Of a DNA stretch of 64,000 nt, positions 18,962-26,523 are shown in pieces (the stretch's first letter is position 1; every line of letters begins with the position of its first letter). The position numbers and the translations under genes were made by a program. The notes under the pieces were generated by a model, which saw only the letters and a program-made list of their open reading frames with translations, searched no databases and had not been told where the DNA came from. Source of the stretch: UBA6663 sp044226485 (GTDB taxonomy: Bacteria; Chloroflexota; Anaerolineae; Anaerolineales; UBA6663); NCBI GenBank assembly GCA_044226485.1, contig JBGAGY010000001.1:1-64000 (forward strand). Direction: 5' to 3'.

Positions 18962-19050
18962 GAGAAGTACTCCGGCTTCAAAAGGGCCACCACCAGATAG
19001 GCCAACAAGGCCACGGTGATCAACCCGACAACGATGTAGAAAACGGTCAT
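18958..19050 (-). CDS. kdpF: KdpF small subunit
   Basis: A 30-residue single-helix peptide (MTVFYIVVGLITVALLAYLV and then VALLKPEYFS). The C-terminal LLKPEYF is the KdpF signature. GGAGG lies 7 bases before the ATG, and its stop overlaps the kdpA start by 4 bases. KdpF stabilises the Kdp complex in the membrane. Confidence 0.93.
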   Translation of the reverse strand: MTVFYIVVGLITVALLAYLVVALLKPEYFS

Positions 19051-19085
19051 TGCATGCCTCCGATCCAGAGCCTTACAAGCGATCG

Positions 19086-19166
19086 CTAGGTCCGCTCGCA
19101 CAGCTCCGCCAATCCCCAGGTCGCCAACAAGAGCACCGCAACCAGTCCGACAAACACGATGTCCAT
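19086..19166 (-). CDS. 26-residue single-helix peptide upstream of kdpF
   Basis: The frame starts at ATG 19166 with GAGGAG 3 bases upstream, a strong ribosome site, and encodes MDIVFVGLVAVLLLATWG followed by LAELCERT and a stop. It is one hydrophobic helix with a short charged tail. It lies 35 bases before kdpF on the same strand. Similar tiny one-helix frames ending in a Cys-Glu/Asp-Arg motif occur before kdpF in other bacteria to my recollection. It is most likely an additional small membrane component or regulator of Kdp. It has no assigned function. Confidence 0.7.
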   Translation of the reverse strand: MDIVFVGLVAVLLLATWGLAELCERT

Positions 19167-19229
19167 AACTCCTCACGTGTGTGGGTGTGACCCGGCGACG
19201 CGCGTTCTGGCTTTCCCGATAGCCTCAGC

Positions 19230-19973
19230 TCATACCGAGAGGGGGCTTTCAGCGGGATCGCGCCCGGCGTTCAGGTTCATGCGATAGCCGACGCCTGGCT
19301 CGGTAACCAGCCAGATCGGGTTTGCGGGGTCCGCTTCGATCTTGCGACGCAGGCTGGCCACGTAGGCGCGCAGATAGTGAACGTCGTCCTCGTGCTCCGG
19401 GCCCCAGACCGCCAGCAGGATCTGCTGATGCGTCAACAGGCGACCGGCATGCACCATGAACAACTGCAGCAGCGCGTACTCTGTGTTGGTGAGCGGCACC
19501 AACTCGTCTTCTCGCCACACCTGGCGTCGATCGGGGTCCAGCCGTAAGCCGACCTCTTCGTACAACGCAGCTGCCGTGGCGTGGAGCGAGTGCCTTCGCA
19601 TCGCGCGCAATCGGGCGAGGAGCTCCTGGCCTCCGAAAGGCTTGGTCAGGTAGTCGTCGGCGCCCGCATCGAGCAACGCGACTTTGTCTTCCTCGGAGTC
19701 GCGCACGCTGAGGACCATCACAGGCACCTGGGTCCACTCGCGCAACGACTCGAGCACGTCCATGCCGTCTTGATCCGGCAGGCCCAGGTCGAGCAGGATG
19801 AGGTCGGGCCGTAGCCGCGCGGCCAGCGCCAATCCTTCAGCCCCGGTCGCTGCCTCGCTGAGCTCATAGCCCGCGACGCTCAACGTGATCCGCAACAGCC
19901 GACGGATTTGGATGTCGTCTTCGATCACCAGCACGCGCGGCCCCGCGCTCATCGATGCTTTTGCCACAGACAC
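19230..19973 (-). CDS. KdpE-like response regulator without adjacent kinase
   Basis: 247 residues: receiver domain (VIEDD, LLDLGLPDQDG, YLTKPF) and OmpR-type winged helix (TNTEYALLQLF, PGVGYRMNL). It precedes the kdp operon on the same strand, 64 bases before the 26-residue peptide gene, and is divergent from the second KimA-like unit. The half-site array at 20026-20068 lies between, so this regulator may control both directions. The start is a GTG at 19973; an ATG at 19952 is possible. It has no neighbouring kinase of its own and could be phosphorylated by either KdpD. Confidence 0.92.
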   Translation of the reverse strand: MSVAKASMSAGPRVLVIEDDIQIRRLLRITLSVAGYELSEAATGAEGLALAARLRPDLILLDLGLPDQDGMDVLESLREWTQVPVMVLSVRDSEEDKVALLDAGADDYLTKPFGGQELLARLRAMRRHSLHATAAALYEEVGLRLDPDRRQVWREDELVPLTNTEYALLQLFMVHAGRLLTHQQILLAVWGPEHEDDVHYLRAYVASLRRKIEADPANPIWLVTEPGVGYRMNLNAGRDPAESPLSV

Positions 19974-20025
19974 GATCCGGCCCGCCTTTCTGCATTCAGC
20001 GTAGACGGATCGGCATCAGGGCGGG

Positions 20026-20068
20026 GTCAAAAACCCGGCGAGGGGTGTCAAAGAAATGTCAAAGGGCT
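20026..20068. promoter_or_regulatory. Array of GTCAAA half-sites (site B)
   Basis: GTCAAA begins at 20026, 20047 and 20058, giving starts 21 and 11 bases apart, the same order as the first three members of site A at 2544-2581. It sits in the divergent gap between the lone KdpE-like regulator and the second KimA-like unit. Head-to-tail 11-bp spacing fits OmpR/KdpE-type binding. Confidence 0.6.
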
Positions 20069-20126
20069 CACAGCCCGACCCGCTCGGGCCAGGCCGCCCC
20101 ACCCGTTCCACCCATCTTTGTGAGGC

Positions 20127-20190
20127 CTTTATTTTTCCCTTATGGCGGAGCGCGTCTCTTTCGCGGGTCGCTTATTTCGATGTCCTAAGG
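20127..20190 (+). promoter_or_regulatory. Conserved promoter box pair (site B)
   Basis: CTTTATTTTTCCCTTATG at 20127-20144 and CTTATTTCG at 20171, then TGTCCTAAGGT. The first C to ATTTCG distance is 47 bases, identical to site A, while the DNA between is unrelated. This points to protein binding or promoter function rather than recent duplication. A possible -10 is TAAGGT near 20185. Confidence 0.5.
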
Positions 20191-20233
20191 TGTGCATGTT
20201 CCGTCCGACAGAGGACGAGCAAAGAAGGGAAAG

Positions 20234-20905
20234 ATGGCTATTCAAGATCGGTGGGCGTCCGGAGCGCTGCAAGCTTCAGCAGAAGAGAAGGCTGTGCGAC
20301 CCGCTCATCTGGCGGTCGCCGCCCGCGGTGTGTCGCGCTTGCTCGTCCTGGTTCCGGGGCTCGACATGTTCCCGGCCGAGTTCGCCTCGCAAATCCGCGC
20401 TTTGGCCGTGGAACGGTCATTGGGGGTGTTGCTCGTGGGCCTGAGCGCCTCACGCGAAGACGTCTGGGCCTGGCGGCGTAGCCTGACGACTCTGGCGGCG
20501 GCCCTCAACGAAATGGGCGATCTGCGCGCCACGATCGAAGTCTCGACGGCGGACAACTGGATCGATGCCGCGCAAAGGGTCTGTCGTGAAGGCGACCTTA
20601 TCGTGTGTCTGCGCGGTCAGGTCTTCGAAGGTGGATGGCCGTGGCAACGACAGGCCCTCTCTCGCGCGCTCCTCTCCCGAATACACGCGCCGGTCTGCGA
20701 GCTGGAGGCCGGCGGCCTCGGTCAGACCACGACCGTTCGCCCGCTTTCCGCGCGGATCTTGAGCTGGGCGACGTCGCTTGTCATCATCGCGGCGTTCGGC
20801 GTTCTTCAGTACGCGATCCAGGTCAACACCACTCCCTCGCTCGGGATGCTGCTGATGTCGGGCACCGTCATCGTGGAGTTGATCCTGCTGGCCGTCCTCG
20901 CTTAG
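20234..20905 (+). CDS. Two-helix membrane protein of unknown function, paired with KimA-like permease (paralogue 2)
   Basis: 223 residues when started at ATG 20234, which has GAAGGG 4 bases upstream and gives almost the same length as the 220-residue paralogue. An upstream in-frame ATG at 20192 lies too close to the likely promoter and is rejected. The soluble alpha/beta domain (LLVLVPGLD, LGVLLVGLS, GDLIVCLRGQ) is followed by two C-terminal helices. The protein family is not recognised. The gene is 55 bases upstream of the second KimA-like permease, repeating the arrangement at 2794-6449. I infer that the protein is a partner or regulator of these permeases. Confidence 0.82.
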   Translation: MAIQDRWASGALQASAEEKAVRPAHLAVAARGVSRLLVLVPGLDMFPAEFASQIRALAVERSLGVLLVGLSASREDVWAWRRSLTTLAAALNEMGDLRATIEVSTADNWIDAAQRVCREGDLIVCLRGQVFEGGWPWQRQALSRALLSRIHAPVCELEAGGLGQTTTVRPLSARILSWATSLVIIAAFGVLQYAIQVNTTPSLGMLLMSGTVIVELILLAVLA

Positions 20906-20960
20906 GGACGGCCGAGTCCACGGTTCATCACGTTCGCTTTATCGGAGGAAGTCACGGGTT

Positions 20961-22889
20961 ATGAGCACGACGATCATCCGCGGGCCGGAGGCCGGCCCGC
21001 AACGCAGCTGGCGCCATTGGCTGACGGGCAAGCCGCTCGCCACAGCCGAGGCGCCGCATCAAACGATCAGCAAGAAGGTCGGCCTGGCGGTGTTCGCCTC
21101 CGACGCGCTCTCGTCGACCGCCTACGCCACAGACGAAATCCTGATCGTCCTGGCCGCCGCCGGCGCCGCGGCTTACAGCTTTTCGCTCCCGATCGCGATC
21201 GCGATCATGATCCTGCTGGTGATCGTGACCGTCTCGTACGAGCAGACCATCCACGCCTACCCCGGCGGTGGCGGCGCCTACATCGTCGCGCGCGACAACC
21301 TCGGCGAGGCGCCGGCCCAGACCGCCGGCGCGGCGCTGCTGACCGACTACATCCTGACCGTCGCCGTGTCGATCTCGTCGGGCGTCGCTCAGATCACGTC
21401 GGCCTTCCCGACGCTCCTGCCCTACAAGGTCGAGATCGCGTTGTTGTTCATCGGCTTCATGACGATCATCAACCTGCGCGGCGTCAAGGAGTCGGGCGTC
21501 GCCTTCGCTGTGCCCACGTACATGTTCCTGGGCATGACGCTGATCACGATCGGCGTCGGCTACTACCAGTACTTCACCGGGACTCTCGGAACGATCACGG
21601 GCATCGAACCCATCCATGAGGCCACGCAGGGCCTCACGGCCTTCCTGATCCTGCGCGCGTTCTCGAGCGGCTGCACGGCGCTGACCGGCGTCGAAGCGAT
21701 CAGCAACGGCATCACGGCGTTCAAGGAGCCGCGCTCGCGCAACGCCGGCACCACCCTGATCTGGATGACCGCCATCCTTTCGACGATCTTCTTCAGCATC
21801 ACCTTCCTGGCGCGCCAGATCGGCGCTGTGCCGTCCGAGGTGCAAACGGTCTTCTCGCAGATTGGTTCGATCGTGTACGGCGCGGGCAGCGTGCCCTATC
21901 TCGCGCTGCTCGGCAGCACGACCTTGATCCTGGTCATGGCGGCTAACACCGCCTATGCGGACTTCCCGCGGCTGGCTGCTCTTCACGCCGGCGACGGCTT
22001 CCTGCCCAAGCAGCTCACCTACCGCGGCAGCCGGCTGGTGTTCTCGTACGGCATCATCGTGCTCGCTGCGGTGGCGTCGCTGCTGGTCATGGTCTTCCAG
22101 GCGACGACCACGAGCCTGATCCCGCTCTACGCGATCGGCGTGTTCCTGTCGTTCACGCTCTCGCAGACCGGTATGGCCGTGCGCTGGTGGCGCTGCGGCC
22201 ATCTCAAGCCGGGCGAGACGATCAAGCAGCTCGGCTCGACGCTCCACCACGAGCCGGGCTGGAAGCTGAAGATGGCGATCAACGGCTTCGGCGCCGTGAT
22301 GTCCTTCATCGTGATGGCCCTGTTCGCGATCACGAAGTTCGAGCTCGGTGCGTGGATCATCGTCATCTTGATCCCGACGCTGGTCCTGGTATTCTTCCAG
22401 ATCCATCACCACTATCGCTCGCTGGCCAAGGATCTGTCGCTCGACACGTTCGGCGCGCCGGCGCGTGTGCGCCGCAACCGCGTGGTCCTGCCGATCGGCG
22501 GCGTGCATCGCGGCACGCTCCACGCGCTCAACTACGCGCGCGCGCTTTCAGACGATATCACCGCCGTGCACGTCGCCCTCGATCAGGCCGAGGAGGACAA
22601 GGTGCGCGCCAAGTGGGAACGCTGGGGCGACGGCGTGCGCCTCGTGATCATCCCCTCGCCCTACCGGGCCCTGATCGAGCCGATGATCCATTACATCCGC
22701 GAGGTGGCCGCGCAACGCCAGCCCGGCGACATCCTGACGGTTGTCGTGCCCGAGTTCCTGCCTCAGAAACCCTGGCAGAACCTCCTGCACATGCAGACGG
22801 CGTTCTCGCTGCGCATCGGGCTGCTCGGCCTGCAAAACGTGGTCATCATCGAAGTGCCGTATCACGGACACGCGCAACCGGCTCACTGA
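20961..22889 (+). CDS. APC-superfamily permease with C-terminal soluble domain, KimA-like K+ transporter
   Basis: 642 residues. About 12 membrane helices (SKKVGLAVFASDALSSTAYATDE is the usual KimA/APC opening, GTGG-like element YPGGGGAYIV, TGVEAISNG in the middle) are followed from about residue 500 by a soluble domain beginning RVVLPIGGVHRGTLHALNYAR, which resembles a universal stress fold. This is the layout of Bacillus KimA, a proton-coupled K+ importer inhibited by c-di-AMP through the C-terminal domain. GGAGG precedes the ATG at a rather long spacing of 12 bases. Potassium as substrate is supported by the neighbouring kdp genes. Confidence 0.88.
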   Translation: MSTTIIRGPEAGPQRSWRHWLTGKPLATAEAPHQTISKKVGLAVFASDALSSTAYATDEILIVLAAAGAAAYSFSLPIAIAIMILLVIVTVSYEQTIHAYPGGGGAYIVARDNLGEAPAQTAGAALLTDYILTVAVSISSGVAQITSAFPTLLPYKVEIALLFIGFMTIINLRGVKESGVAFAVPTYMFLGMTLITIGVGYYQYFTGTLGTITGIEPIHEATQGLTAFLILRAFSSGCTALTGVEAISNGITAFKEPRSRNAGTTLIWMTAILSTIFFSITFLARQIGAVPSEVQTVFSQIGSIVYGAGSVPYLALLGSTTLILVMAANTAYADFPRLAALHAGDGFLPKQLTYRGSRLVFSYGIIVLAAVASLLVMVFQATTTSLIPLYAIGVFLSFTLSQTGMAVRWWRCGHLKPGETIKQLGSTLHHEPGWKLKMAINGFGAVMSFIVMALFAITKFELGAWIIVILIPTLVLVFFQIHHHYRSLAKDLSLDTFGAPARVRRNRVVLPIGGVHRGTLHALNYARALSDDITAVHVALDQAEEDKVRAKWERWGDGVRLVIIPSPYRALIEPMIHYIREVAAQRQPGDILTVVVPEFLPQKPWQNLLHMQTAFSLRIGLLGLQNVVIIEVPYHGHAQPAH

Positions 22890-22940
22890 GGCGGCTTCGG
22901 GTGGTTGTGGCCGCGGATATCGCGGAAAACAAGAAACGAC

Positions 22941-22984
22941 GCGCTGCTCGACGATATCCCTCGAGGGATATCGTCGAGCAGCGC
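22941..22984. terminator. Perfect 44-bp palindrome between convergent genes
   Basis: A perfect palindrome with arms of 22 bp and no loop bases, starting GCGCTGCTCG and ending CGAGCAGCGC, lies between the second permease and a convergent regulator gene. Flanking AACAAG and CTTGTT extend the pairing. It most likely acts as a bidirectional terminator; the U-runs are weak. Confidence 0.65.
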
Positions 22985-23003
22985 ATCTTGTTGTCTGGAA
23001 GCG

Positions 23004-23690
23004 TCAATCTGCTGCGAGGCGGTAGCCGACGCCGGGCTCGGTCAACAACAATGCGGGGTTGCCCGGGTCCTTCTCGATCTTCTTGCGCAAGTTGGCCACA
23101 TAGACGCGCAGGTAGTGAAGCTCGTCGGTGTAGGCGGGCCCCCAGACGTCGCGCAGGATCTGGCTGTGGGTCAGCACCTTGCCGGCGTTTCGCACGAACA
23201 GGCGCAGCAGCGCATACTCGGTGTTCGATAGCGTGACCGGCGCATCCTCGCGCCAGACCCGGCGCTTTTCGAGATCGACCTTGAGCGGCCCGATCTCGAC
23301 CACCGGCGATTCATTGGCGGGCAGATTATGGCGCGCCGCGGCCCGCAGACGAGCGAGCAGTTCGCCGACACCGAACGGCTTCGTGAGGTAGTCGTCGGCG
23401 CCTGCATCGAGCAGCGCGATCTTTTCGTCTTCCGACGAGCGGACCGAGAGCACGATCACGGGCACCTGTGACCATTCGCGCAGGCGGCGCAGGACCTCGA
23501 TGCCCTCGAGGTCGGGCAACCCCAGATCGAGCACGACGAAATCGGGTCGCAGTCGGGCGGCCTCCGCCAGGCCTTCGCCGCCGCGGGCCGACTCGTGCAC
23601 GCGATAGCCGTTAGTCTCCAGGCTGATCCTGAGAAACCGTCGGATCTGCACTTCATCGTCGATCACGAGCACCAGCGGTCCTTCAGACAT
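23004..23690 (-). CDS. KdpE-like response regulator (second kinase pair)
   Basis: 228 residues with receiver (VIDDE, VLDLGLPD, YLTKPF) and winged-helix output domain (NTEYALLRLFV, PGVGYRL). It begins inside the end of the kinase gene with the same 8-base ATGTCTGA overlap as the kdpD-kdpE pair at 11293-11300, so the pair arose by duplication of a unit. It lacks an adjacent transport gene on its own strand. The convergent KimA-like permease is a plausible target. Confidence 0.93.
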   Translation of the reverse strand: MSEGPLVLVIDDEVQIRRFLRISLETNGYRVHESARGGEGLAEAARLRPDFVVLDLGLPDLEGIEVLRRLREWSQVPVIVLSVRSSEDEKIALLDAGADDYLTKPFGVGELLARLRAAARHNLPANESPVVEIGPLKVDLEKRRVWREDAPVTLSNTEYALLRLFVRNAGKVLTHSQILRDVWGPAYTDELHYLRVYVANLRKKIEKDPGNPALLLTEPGVGYRLAAD

Positions 23691-26364
23691 CGTTGACCTC
23701 GGCAGGAAGCGGCGGAGGAGGAGTCATGGGCAGCCGGAGCGTGAACCGAGCGCCGCCTTCCGGCTGGTTCTCGGCCACGAGCGTGCCGCCGTGAGCCTCG
23801 ACGATGCCGCGCGCGATGGAAAGCCCCAGCCCAGTGCCGCCCGCCGCGGCACCCGGCACCCGGTAGAACTTGTCGAAGATCCGCTCGAGCGCGTCGGTCG
23901 GCAGCCCGGGCCCACGATCCGCGACGATCAGCGCCAGCCAGGAGCCGTCCTGTCGGGCACTCAGTTGAACATGCGTCCCCGGCGGCGTGTACACGGCCGC
24001 GTTGTGAAGCAGGTTGATCAGCACCTGCTCGACGAGGACGTAGTCCATCTGCACGAGCGGCAACCCGGCCGCCACGTCCACGGCGAATTCCTGACGCTCG
24101 AGCAATGGACGCGCCCGCTGGACCGTCACAGCGATCAGGTCGGCGACGTCGCACCACTCCAACCGCAGCCGCAGCATCCCCGACTCGAGCCGGCTCATGT
24201 CGAGCAGGTTCTCGACCAGGCGATTGAGCCGCTCGGCCGCCAGCTGGATCTCGCTGGCCAGCGCCGTCCGCGCTTCGACCTGCTCATCCGGCAGGACCCG
24301 CAGGGTGCTCGACGCGCCCGTGATCGCGGCGATGGGTGTGCGCAGTTCATGCGACACCGAGTTGAGCAGGGTCTTGTAGAGTCGTTCCGATTCAGTCAGG
24401 AGAACGGCGCGCTCTTGAGCCTCGCTGAGTTGTTCGTGTTCGATCGCCAATGCCACTTGAGCCAGGAGCGCCTCGAGGAAGGGCTCCTGCTCGGCGGTCA
24501 CGGCCCTGTCGTCGCGCAGACGTAGCCCCGCCACCCCGACCACCGATCCCGGCGCGCGCAACGGCCGATAGGTTCCGGTGACGGCCGGCAGCGTGTCGGT
24601 GGATCGGCCGGCCTCGCGCTGGCGCGAGAACGACCAGACCGCGGCTTCGAACTCCCTGTCGTTGAGCGCAAAGGTGCTGGCGGGATGCGCTGCCTCGGCC
24701 AGTCGGTCAGGGCCTGACGCGAGGACGATGGCCACGTCGGCGTCGAAGGCGGCGCCCAGGTGCGCGACAGCCGTCTTGATCACGGCGTCGATCGTCTCGA
24801 GCGGCGCGAACTCGCGGACCAGTGAATACAAGGCGCGCGTGCGTTCCTCACGGCGCTGCAGCATTTGTTGCTGCGAGCGCAACCGCGTCGTGAGCGAGCC
24901 CGCCACGAGCGCGATGACGAAGTACAGCACCAGGAGCAGAACGTCCTCGAGCTTGTTGATCAGGAACGTGAAACGCGGCGGGATGAAGAGCAGATCCCAG
25001 AGAAGCGCGCTGAGGGTTGCCGCCAAGAGCACGGGGCCGCGACCGAAGTACAAGGGCAGGACGATCACGACCAGCAGCATGAGCAGCGCCACAGCTTCAT
25101 AGGAGATGAAGGGTTGCAGGAGCAGGTTGACGGCCGTCGCCGCGGCGACCACGGCAGCGGCGCCGAGGTATGGCCGCCAACCCGAATGGCGTTCGGGCAG
25201 ACGCACGGCGCGCTTCGGCCGCACATCGTCGTCGCCGCTGACGAGCGAGACGTCGATGTCGCCGCTGGCCCGCGTCAGGCGATTGGCCACCGAGCCGCCG
25301 CGCAACATGTCGCGCCAGAGCGGGCGCTCGGACTTACCGACCACGATCTGGGTCACGTTTCGCTGCTGGCCGACCCTGAGCAGTGTCTCGACGACGTCCT
25401 CGCCGGGCACGGTCAGCACTTCGGCGCCGAGCGAGCGCGCCAGGTCGAGGGTGCGCGTCAGCTGGGCACGGGCGTCAGGCGTCAACGAGTCAGTCGTCTC
25501 CACGGTGACGGCCAGCCAGGGCGCCTCGAGGTTGTAGGCCATCCGCCGTGTCCAGCGGACCAGGCGCTCCGAGAGCGGCCGGGCGTCGATCGCCACAAGC
25601 AGACGCTCACCGCTCTTCCAAGGGCCCGCGATGCGCTTGACGCGCATGTAGTCACGCAGCTGGTGATCGACCCGCTCGGCCGTCAGGCGCAGGGCCATCT
25701 CGCGCAACGCGGTCAGGTTCCCGACCCTGAAGAAGCCTTCGGCGGCCACAGACTTTCTTTCCGGGAGGTGGACCTTACCCTCGGCCAGGCGCTTGCGCAG
25801 TTCCTCGGGCGCCAGATCGATCAACTCGATCGCGTCGGCCAGGTCGAGCACCGAATCGGGCACCGTCTCGCGGACGGCCACGCCCGTGATCTGCCGAACG
25901 GTGTCGGACCGAGACTCGACGTGCTGCACGTTGAGGGTGGTGTAGACGTCGATGCCGGCTTCAAGCAGGTGCACGACGTCCTGGTAGCGCCGGGCATGCA
26001 GGGCGCCGGGCGCGTTGGTGTGAGCCAGTTCGTCGACGATGGCCAGAGCAGGCTTGCGCGCCAGCACGGCCTCGAGATCCATCTCCTCGATCAGCGTGTC
26101 ACGGTAGGCGTGTTGACGGCGGGGGATAACCTCAAGGCCTTCGAGCAGGTTGGCGGTCTCCGCGCGGCCGTGCGTGTCGAGCCAGGCCACGACGACATCG
26201 ATGCCTTCGGCCCGACGCGCCTGCGCGTCCTCGAGCATGGCATAGGTCTTGCCGACGCCGGCCGCCATGCCGAAGAAGATCTTGAGTTTGCCGTGCAGCT
26301 CTTGCGTGTCGACGCCCATGAGGGGCGTCGGTGGAGTTGCAGGGCCGGATCGAGCCTTCGCCAT
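23683..26364 (-). CDS. KdpD-like sensor histidine kinase (second copy)
   Basis: 893 residues with the same domain order as the kdp operon KdpD: Walker A GMAAGVGKT, universal-stress-like domain, DUF4118 helices, GAF-like segment, HisKA (SHELRTPIAA) and HATPase_c (NLLHNAA, GTGLGLSI). Identity with the first copy is high throughout. The ATG at 26364 is chosen because the longer reading to 26421 begins with TTG and adds unrelated sequence. No ribosome site is seen; a TACAAT element 7 bases upstream could mean a leaderless transcript. The two kinases may respond to different K+ ranges. Confidence 0.93.
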   Translation of the reverse strand: MAKARSGPATPPTPLMGVDTQELHGKLKIFFGMAAGVGKTYAMLEDAQARRAEGIDVVVAWLDTHGRAETANLLEGLEVIPRRQHAYRDTLIEEMDLEAVLARKPALAIVDELAHTNAPGALHARRYQDVVHLLEAGIDVYTTLNVQHVESRSDTVRQITGVAVRETVPDSVLDLADAIELIDLAPEELRKRLAEGKVHLPERKSVAAEGFFRVGNLTALREMALRLTAERVDHQLRDYMRVKRIAGPWKSGERLLVAIDARPLSERLVRWTRRMAYNLEAPWLAVTVETTDSLTPDARAQLTRTLDLARSLGAEVLTVPGEDVVETLLRVGQQRNVTQIVVGKSERPLWRDMLRGGSVANRLTRASGDIDVSLVSGDDDVRPKRAVRLPERHSGWRPYLGAAAVVAAATAVNLLLQPFISYEAVALLMLLVVIVLPLYFGRGPVLLAATLSALLWDLLFIPPRFTFLINKLEDVLLLVLYFVIALVAGSLTTRLRSQQQMLQRREERTRALYSLVREFAPLETIDAVIKTAVAHLGAAFDADVAIVLASGPDRLAEAAHPASTFALNDREFEAAVWSFSRQREAGRSTDTLPAVTGTYRPLRAPGSVVGVAGLRLRDDRAVTAEQEPFLEALLAQVALAIEHEQLSEAQERAVLLTESERLYKTLLNSVSHELRTPIAAITGASSTLRVLPDEQVEARTALASEIQLAAERLNRLVENLLDMSRLESGMLRLRLEWCDVADLIAVTVQRARPLLERQEFAVDVAAGLPLVQMDYVLVEQVLINLLHNAAVYTPPGTHVQLSARQDGSWLALIVADRGPGLPTDALERIFDKFYRVPGAAAGGTGLGLSIARGIVEAHGGTLVAENQPEGGARFTLRLPMTPPPPLPAEVNDV

Positions 26365-26523
26365 AGAAGGCAATTGTAGGCCATCAAGAACGGAGCCGCC
26401 CATCACTCCACCCAGCCACAACGCCTCCGGACAGCCGGCCCAAAACGCGGTCGGCCTCCCCGGATCAGCAGAACGATCCGAGAAAGCCGACGCATTCGCA
26501 TTGAGTTACGGCCGCCTGAAAGC

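Noticed and set aside
20952..22523. 523-residue minus-strand frame over the second permease
   Set aside because: Shadow of the KimA-like gene, with repetitive Asp/Arg/Gln composition and no motif.
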